A stretch of 6,542 nt of DNA from NCBI GenBank assembly GCA_025936195.1, contig JAICTW010000159.1:1-6542 (forward strand), in the 5' to 3' direction. The DNA comes from Flavisolibacter sp. (GTDB lineage: Bacteria; Bacteroidota; Bacteroidia; Chitinophagales; Chitinophagaceae). A program made the translations under genes and the position numbers. This document shows positions 1 through 3,692 of this stretch, in pieces (the stretch's first letter is position 1; every line of letters begins with the position of its first letter). Under the pieces are notes generated by a model that was not told where the DNA came from, made no database searches, and worked only from the letters and a program-made list of their open reading frames with translations.

Positions 1-96
1 ATTATCATTTTTTTGATTATTATCCTTATTTTGTTGGCACTAAAACTAACGGACGCTAAATCAATTATCCATCAAATTTTTTAGCGATCATTGCTT

Positions 97-714
97 ATGA
101 GTAAGTCAACAAAGAAAACCGGACCAAAAGCTGATATTGATTTTGAGCAGGAACTGTGGGATGCCGCCAATGAACTACGTGGTGCAGTTGCCGAAAACCA
201 ATACAAGGATTATGTCCTCTCCCTTCTTTTTGTAAAACATCTCTCCGAACGTTATGAAATAAGAAAGGAAGAGATCAAAAAAGAATTTTCCAATCCGAAG
301 TCGGAATACTTTACCAATGATTCAGCAGTACAATTAGAACTACTGAATGATGAACTGGAATACCAGGTTAAGAACGTCTATCTTCTTCCCGAGGAAGCCA
401 CATGGACCTACCTGCGCAACAATGCGGAACAGGACGACATCAAAGTAAAAGTGGACAAGGCCTTTGTTCTGATTGATGAAATCCTTTCCAAACGCAATGC
501 TGATTACAAAGGCGTACTCGAACCCATATTTGTAAAAAGCCAGTTATCTCCTGTACAGGTGGCAGGACTGATCAATCTTTTCTCCAACGAAAAGTTTTCG
601 GAAGCGGCCAATCCTCAAAGTGATATTTACGGACGTGTGTACGAATACTATATTGGCAAGTTTGCACAAGCTGAGGGTAGCGGCGCTGGACAATTCTTTA
701 CGCCGGCAGTGTAG
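97..714 (+). CDS. hsdM: HsdM N-terminal fragment (HsdM_N domain)
   Basis: The first 205 codons of hsdM, ending at an in-frame TAG (712-714) created by the frameshift. It contains the helical HsdM_N domain: a DFEQELWDAANELRG start, the NQYKDYVLSLLFVKHLSERYE helix region, then the segment leading to GAGQFFTPA just before methyltransferase motif I. In Type I enzymes this domain helps in DNA recognition and contacts between subunits. The fragment lacks both the SAM-binding loop and NPPF, so it cannot methylate on its own. Confidence 0.85.
   Translation: MSKSTKKTGPKADIDFEQELWDAANELRGAVAENQYKDYVLSLLFVKHLSERYEIRKEEIKKEFSNPKSEYFTNDSAVQLELLNDELEYQVKNVYLLPEEATWTYLRNNAEQDDIKVKVDKAFVLIDEILSKRNADYKGVLEPIFVKSQLSPVQVAGLINLFSNEKFSEAANPQSDIYGRVYEYYIGKFAQAEGSGAGQFFTPAV
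706..714 (+). other. Frameshift site in hsdM
   Basis: The bases GCAGTGTAG read Ala-Val-stop in the upstream frame, while the downstream HsdM frame reads GTA-GTT-CGT from 711. One missing A in a GCAAGT context would restore Ala-Ser-Val-Val-Arg, the residues expected after FFTP. A duplicated GT (GTGT, 709-712) is the alternative, but it would leave out the Ser that family members usually have. No slippery heptamer or clear downstream stem was seen, so programmed frameshifting is unlikely. Confidence 0.8.
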
Positions 715-1703
715 TTCGTTTGCTGGTGGAAATGTTGGAACCAATGAAAGGACGCATTGTTGACTTGGCCTGCGGCAGCGGCGGCATGTTCGTACAAAGC
801 CTAAAATTTGTACAGGCGCATGGCGGCGACAAAGCTGATATTTCCATTTACGGGCAGGAACGTTACGAAGGCACTTTGCGCCTTTGTAAAATGAACCTGC
901 TGCTGCGCAATCTCTCCTTTGATTTGAAACTGGGTGATTCTTTATTGACAGATAAGTTTCCTACACTGAAAGCAGATTATGCTTTAATGAACCCGCCTTT
1001 TAATATTTCCAACTGGCACCCGGAGCAATTGCCTGACAATGATCCAAGATTGTTTGGAGCCAAAGAAGTCTTTGCCACCAATGGCAATGCCAACTACATG
1101 TGGTTTCAAACGCTGTGGTACCATTTAAGTGAGAAAGGAACGGCCGGTGTGGTAATGGCAAATGGCGCTATGACCACAGGCAGTGCCGGCGAAAAGAACG
1201 TGAGGGAATACATGATACAAAATGGCATGGTGGACTGCATTGTGCAGATGCCGGATAAATTGTTTTTAACTACGGGCATCCCTGCGTGTTTATTTATACT
1301 CAGTAAGAACCGCGATGGAAAAGATGGTGAGCACCGTGAACGCAAAAAAGAGATCCTGTTTATTGATGCCCGCAAGCTGGGAAATATGGTGAATCGAAGA
1401 CTGCGTGTGTTTAGCGATGATGATTTATTGAAGATTACCGCTGCTTACCACCAATGGAGAAACAAGGGTGGGAAATATATAGATGTGGATGGTTTTTGTA
1501 AAGCAGCTTCATTGGAAGAAGTGGCTGCAAATAATTATGTACTTTCTCCCGGACGCTATGTAGGCACAGAAGCAGAAGAAGATGATGGAATTTCTTTTGA
1601 AGAAAAGATGAAGAAGTTAGCAAAGGATTTGGTGCAGCAGTTTGAGGAGAGTGAAAGATTAGAAGTAGAAATCAAAGAAAGTTTAAGAAGCATAGGTTTT
1701 TAG
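711..1703 (+). CDS. hsdM: HsdM C-terminal fragment (N6-adenine methyltransferase domain)
   Basis: The second part of hsdM, in the frame reached after the break. It starts without an obvious initiation site: TTG at 720 and ATG at 732 are possible but lie inside the conserved VVRLLVEMLEP segment. It holds the whole catalytic domain: SAM-binding DLACGSGGMF (residues 223-232 of the restored protein), GQERYEGTLRLCKMNLLLRN, the DYALMNPPFN catalytic motif (NPPF 299-302), and the VMANGAMTTGSAGEKNVRE and GIPACLFILSKNR stretches typical of HsdM. The last 30 residues form a charged helix that normally contacts HsdS. The conserved sequence after the break argues that the break is recent or artefactual. 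Confidence 0.85.
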   Translation, partial: VVRLLVEMLEPMKGRIVDLACGSGGMFVQSLKFVQAHGGDKADISIYGQERYEGTLRLCKMNLLLRNLSFDLKLGDSLLTDKFPTLKADYALMNPPFNISNWHPEQLPDNDPRLFGAKEVFATNGNANYMWFQTLWYHLSEKGTAGVVMANGAMTTGSAGEKNVREYMIQNGMVDCIVQMPDKLFLTTGIPACLFILSKNRDGKDGEHRERKKEILFIDARKLGNMVNRRLRVFSDDDLLKITAAYHQWRNKGGKYIDVDGFCKAASLEEVAANNYVLSPGRYVGTEAEEDDGISFEEKMKKLAKDLVQQFEESERLEVEIKESLRSIGF

Positions 1704-1716
1704 TAATCACAATAGT

Positions 1717-2439
1717 ATGATGGAATCATTTAAAAAAGTCTTGGCTTTATCATATCCAATAGCATTAGCAGCTTCCTTAGTTTTCGCCACTGGGTATTAT
1801 TGGCATTTCGAAATTGATATTACAAGCTATTTAGGAATTGATGATCTTACCCTTGTGTTCCTAAACAAAGTCTTGTTGATTTTTTATTTTCTTATTGTTG
1901 GATGCACTTGGATATTACATTTAACAACAAAAAATACTTCGCCCTCGCCAATAATGCTAATTAAAACTAAGGTTAAGCTGACAATAGGTGAGATAATTGC
2001 AATATTAATTCCAGTAGCTCTGATATTAATTTACTTGTATCTACCAATGTTATTTAAAGTATTTGCGACATTATTCGGATTTTTTGCACTTCTCATAGTT
2101 TTTCTCGCAATAATTGCTTTAGGAATATATCCATTTTTCGAAAAGAAATTGAAAGATGTAACAACAGGAGAGTTACTTGGCTCTTTAATTTCTGCTTTTT
2201 GTATACTTTTCGTATTCCCTTTTGCTTTAGGGTTACTGTTCGCGACTAATGAAAAAGGTACAAGAGTTAAAATTAATTTTAAAGATAACAGTACAATATC
2301 AAGCAAAGACAGCTCACAGATTGTTATGATTGGCAAAACAAAAGATTACCTTTTTTTACTTAGTAAGAAAGACTCAATATGTAAGGCTGTTAAAATGGAT
2401 GAAGTAACGTCAATTGAGTATCTAAATAAAGTAAAATGA
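1717..2439 (+). CDS. Multi-pass membrane protein of unknown function within the R-M operon
   Basis: I do not recognise a named family for this 240-residue protein. It has about five hydrophobic segments (residues 8-28, 44-70, 90-112, 115-140, 152-175), then a soluble C-terminal tail of about 63 residues rich in charged and polar residues. That tail includes an IGKTKDYLFLLSKKDS stretch and a final VTSIEYL strand, a pattern resembling the small beta-rich tails of other uncharacterised bacterial inner-membrane proteins. No enzyme motif, signal peptidase site or transporter signature is visible. ATG 1717 lies 13 nt after hsdM; ATG 1720 is an alternative start. Its TGA overlaps the hsdS ATG (ATGA), so hsdS translation is probably coupled to it. 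It is markedly AT-rich (27-38% GC in sampled 60-base lines, against 40-60% in hsdM), which suggests a separate origin. A role as accessory defence cargo is speculation. Confidence 0.85.
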   Translation: MMESFKKVLALSYPIALAASLVFATGYYWHFEIDITSYLGIDDLTLVFLNKVLLIFYFLIVGCTWILHLTTKNTSPSPIMLIKTKVKLTIGEIIAILIPVALILIYLYLPMLFKVFATLFGFFALLIVFLAIIALGIYPFFEKKLKDVTTGELLGSLISAFCILFVFPFALGLLFATNEKGTRVKINFKDNSTISSKDSSQIVMIGKTKDYLFLLSKKDSICKAVKMDEVTSIEYLNKVK

Positions 2440-3692
2440 CAGGTCTAAAGAAATATAAACTCGGTGACTTAGCAGATATTCAAAACGGATATGCATTCAA
2501 AGCAACTGATTTTAAAGAAAAAGGCATCCCTATAATTAAGATTAAAAATATTCAACCGCCTAAAATATCTTTTGCTGACGCTGAATATTATTCAGGAGAA
2601 ATAACCAATCGTTTACAACAATTTGTAATAAGGAAGGAAGACATTCTTATTTCAATGACAGGATCTCATATTAGTCAAATTGCTTCCGCAGTTGGCAAGG
2701 TAGGTAGATATGGGTTTGAGCACCCTGCTTTACTTAATCAAAGAGTTGGTAAACTTTATTCAAAAGACGAAACAAAACTTGATAACGATTTTCTTTACTA
2801 TTTGATTGCCAGACCCGAGGTACAATTTGAGTTGGCAACAAATGCAGGCGGTAGCGCTAATCAGGCAAATATTTCTCCGCAACAAATTAAGAATCTAGAA
2901 TTTGAAATACCCCATATCAAAGTTCAAAGAAAATTCTCGTCCATCCTTTCCTCCCTCGACGACAAAATAGAACTCAACCGCCGCATGAACCAAACATTGG
3001 AACAAATAGCGGCAACTCTATTTAAAAAATATTTTGTTGAGGAGATTGATCCTGATAATCTGCCGGAAGGTTGGAAAAAAGGAACAATTAAAGAAATATA
3101 CAAAACAACGTCTGGAGGTACACCAAGTAGAAGCAAACCGGAATATTATGAAGGTGGCACAATAGCTTGGGTAAAATCAAAGGAACTCAATGGAGATTTT
3201 ATTATTGAAACAGAAGAAAAAATCACCGAAGCAGCTCTAAAAAACTCCTCCGCAAAACTTTTGCCTAGGCATACTGTTTTGGTGGCAATGTATGGAGCTA
3301 CTGTAGGTGAAATTGCAACGCTGGGTATTGAAGCCACTTGCAATCAGGCCATTTGTGCAATCTTGCCAAACTCTATGTTCCCGTATTCATTTGTGTTTCA
3401 GTTTCTAAAGCTGAACAAAGAAGAATTAATCAATCGAGCAAGCGGTTCGGCACAGCAAAACATTAGTCAGGTAATCATACAAAATTTTGAACTGGCTATT
3501 CCGCCTACTGAATTAGTAAACCGATATGATGAAGTTGCCAACAATCTTTTTTTAAAAGTCGAAAGCAATCTGAAAGAGAACAAAACACTATCCACACTAA
3601 GAGATTCACTTCTTCCCAAACTGATGTCCGGCGAAATCAACCTTTCCAACATTCACCAATACGAACAACTGCATGCCGAGGTACTTAGCTGA
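2436..3692 (+). CDS. hsdS: Type I R-M specificity subunit HsdS
   Basis: HsdS chooses the split DNA target recognised by the Type I complex. At 418 residues it is full length and shows the usual two-half layout: target-recognition domain 1 (about 1-157, starting KYKLGDLADIQNGYAF), a central conserved helical spacer (about 160-205, LDDKIELNRRMNQTLEQIA), target-recognition domain 2 (about 211-355, starting GWKKGTIKEIYKTTSGGTP), and a C-terminal conserved helix (ENKTLSTLRDSLLPKLMSGEI). The halves mirror each other: GSANQANISPQQIKNLEFEIP near 138 corresponds to GSAQQNISQVIIQNFELAIP near 337. Both recognition domains are AT-rich (about 32-33% GC in sampled lines) while the spacer is nearer 50%, as expected when recognition domains are swapped by recombination. 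It starts inside the preceding stop codon and overlaps hsdR by 20 nt. The DNA target cannot be read from the sequence. Confidence 0.95.
   Translation: MTGLKKYKLGDLADIQNGYAFKATDFKEKGIPIIKIKNIQPPKISFADAEYYSGEITNRLQQFVIRKEDILISMTGSHISQIASAVGKVGRYGFEHPALLNQRVGKLYSKDETKLDNDFLYYLIARPEVQFELATNAGGSANQANISPQQIKNLEFEIPHIKVQRKFSSILSSLDDKIELNRRMNQTLEQIAATLFKKYFVEEIDPDNLPEGWKKGTIKEIYKTTSGGTPSRSKPEYYEGGTIAWVKSKELNGDFIIETEEKITEAALKNSSAKLLPRHTVLVAMYGATVGEIATLGIEATCNQAICAILPNSMFPYSFVFQFLKLNKEELINRASGSAQQNISQVIIQNFELAIPPTELVNRYDEVANNLFLKVESNLKENKTLSTLRDSLLPKLMSGEINLSNIHQYEQLHAEVLS

Larger units (their letters stand above)
97..1703 (+). pseudogene. hsdM: Type I R-M methyltransferase subunit HsdM, interrupted by a frameshift
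   Basis: HsdM is the N6-adenine methyltransferase subunit of a Type I R-M enzyme; two copies join one HsdS to modify host DNA and also form the platform that HsdR needs to cut. Read across both frames, the gene has the N-terminal helical domain, SAM motif I (DLACGSGGMF, 762-791) and catalytic NPPF (990-1001), followed by a charged C-terminal helical tail. The frame breaks at about 708-712. Adding one base gives TPASVVRLLVEMLEP, the wording usual in this family, and a protein of about 535 residues, normal for HsdM. ATG at 97 is preferred over TTG at 91; neither has a Shine-Dalgarno sequence. It leads the operon, with the next gene 13 nt downstream. Family assignment is near certain; whether the break is real or a sequencing error is open. 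Confidence 0.93.

Noticed and set aside
1..96. Bacteroidota -7/-33 promoter before hsdM
   Set aside because: TATTTTG at 27-33 is one base short of TAnnTTTG, and the T-run ending in TTTG at 12-15 is only 11 nt upstream, too close for the -33 element. Not called.
703..720. Programmed -1 frameshift producing full HsdM
   Set aside because: A -1 slip would give the right residues (ASVVR), but no X-XXY-YYZ slippery heptamer or downstream stem is present and HsdM is not known to use recoding.
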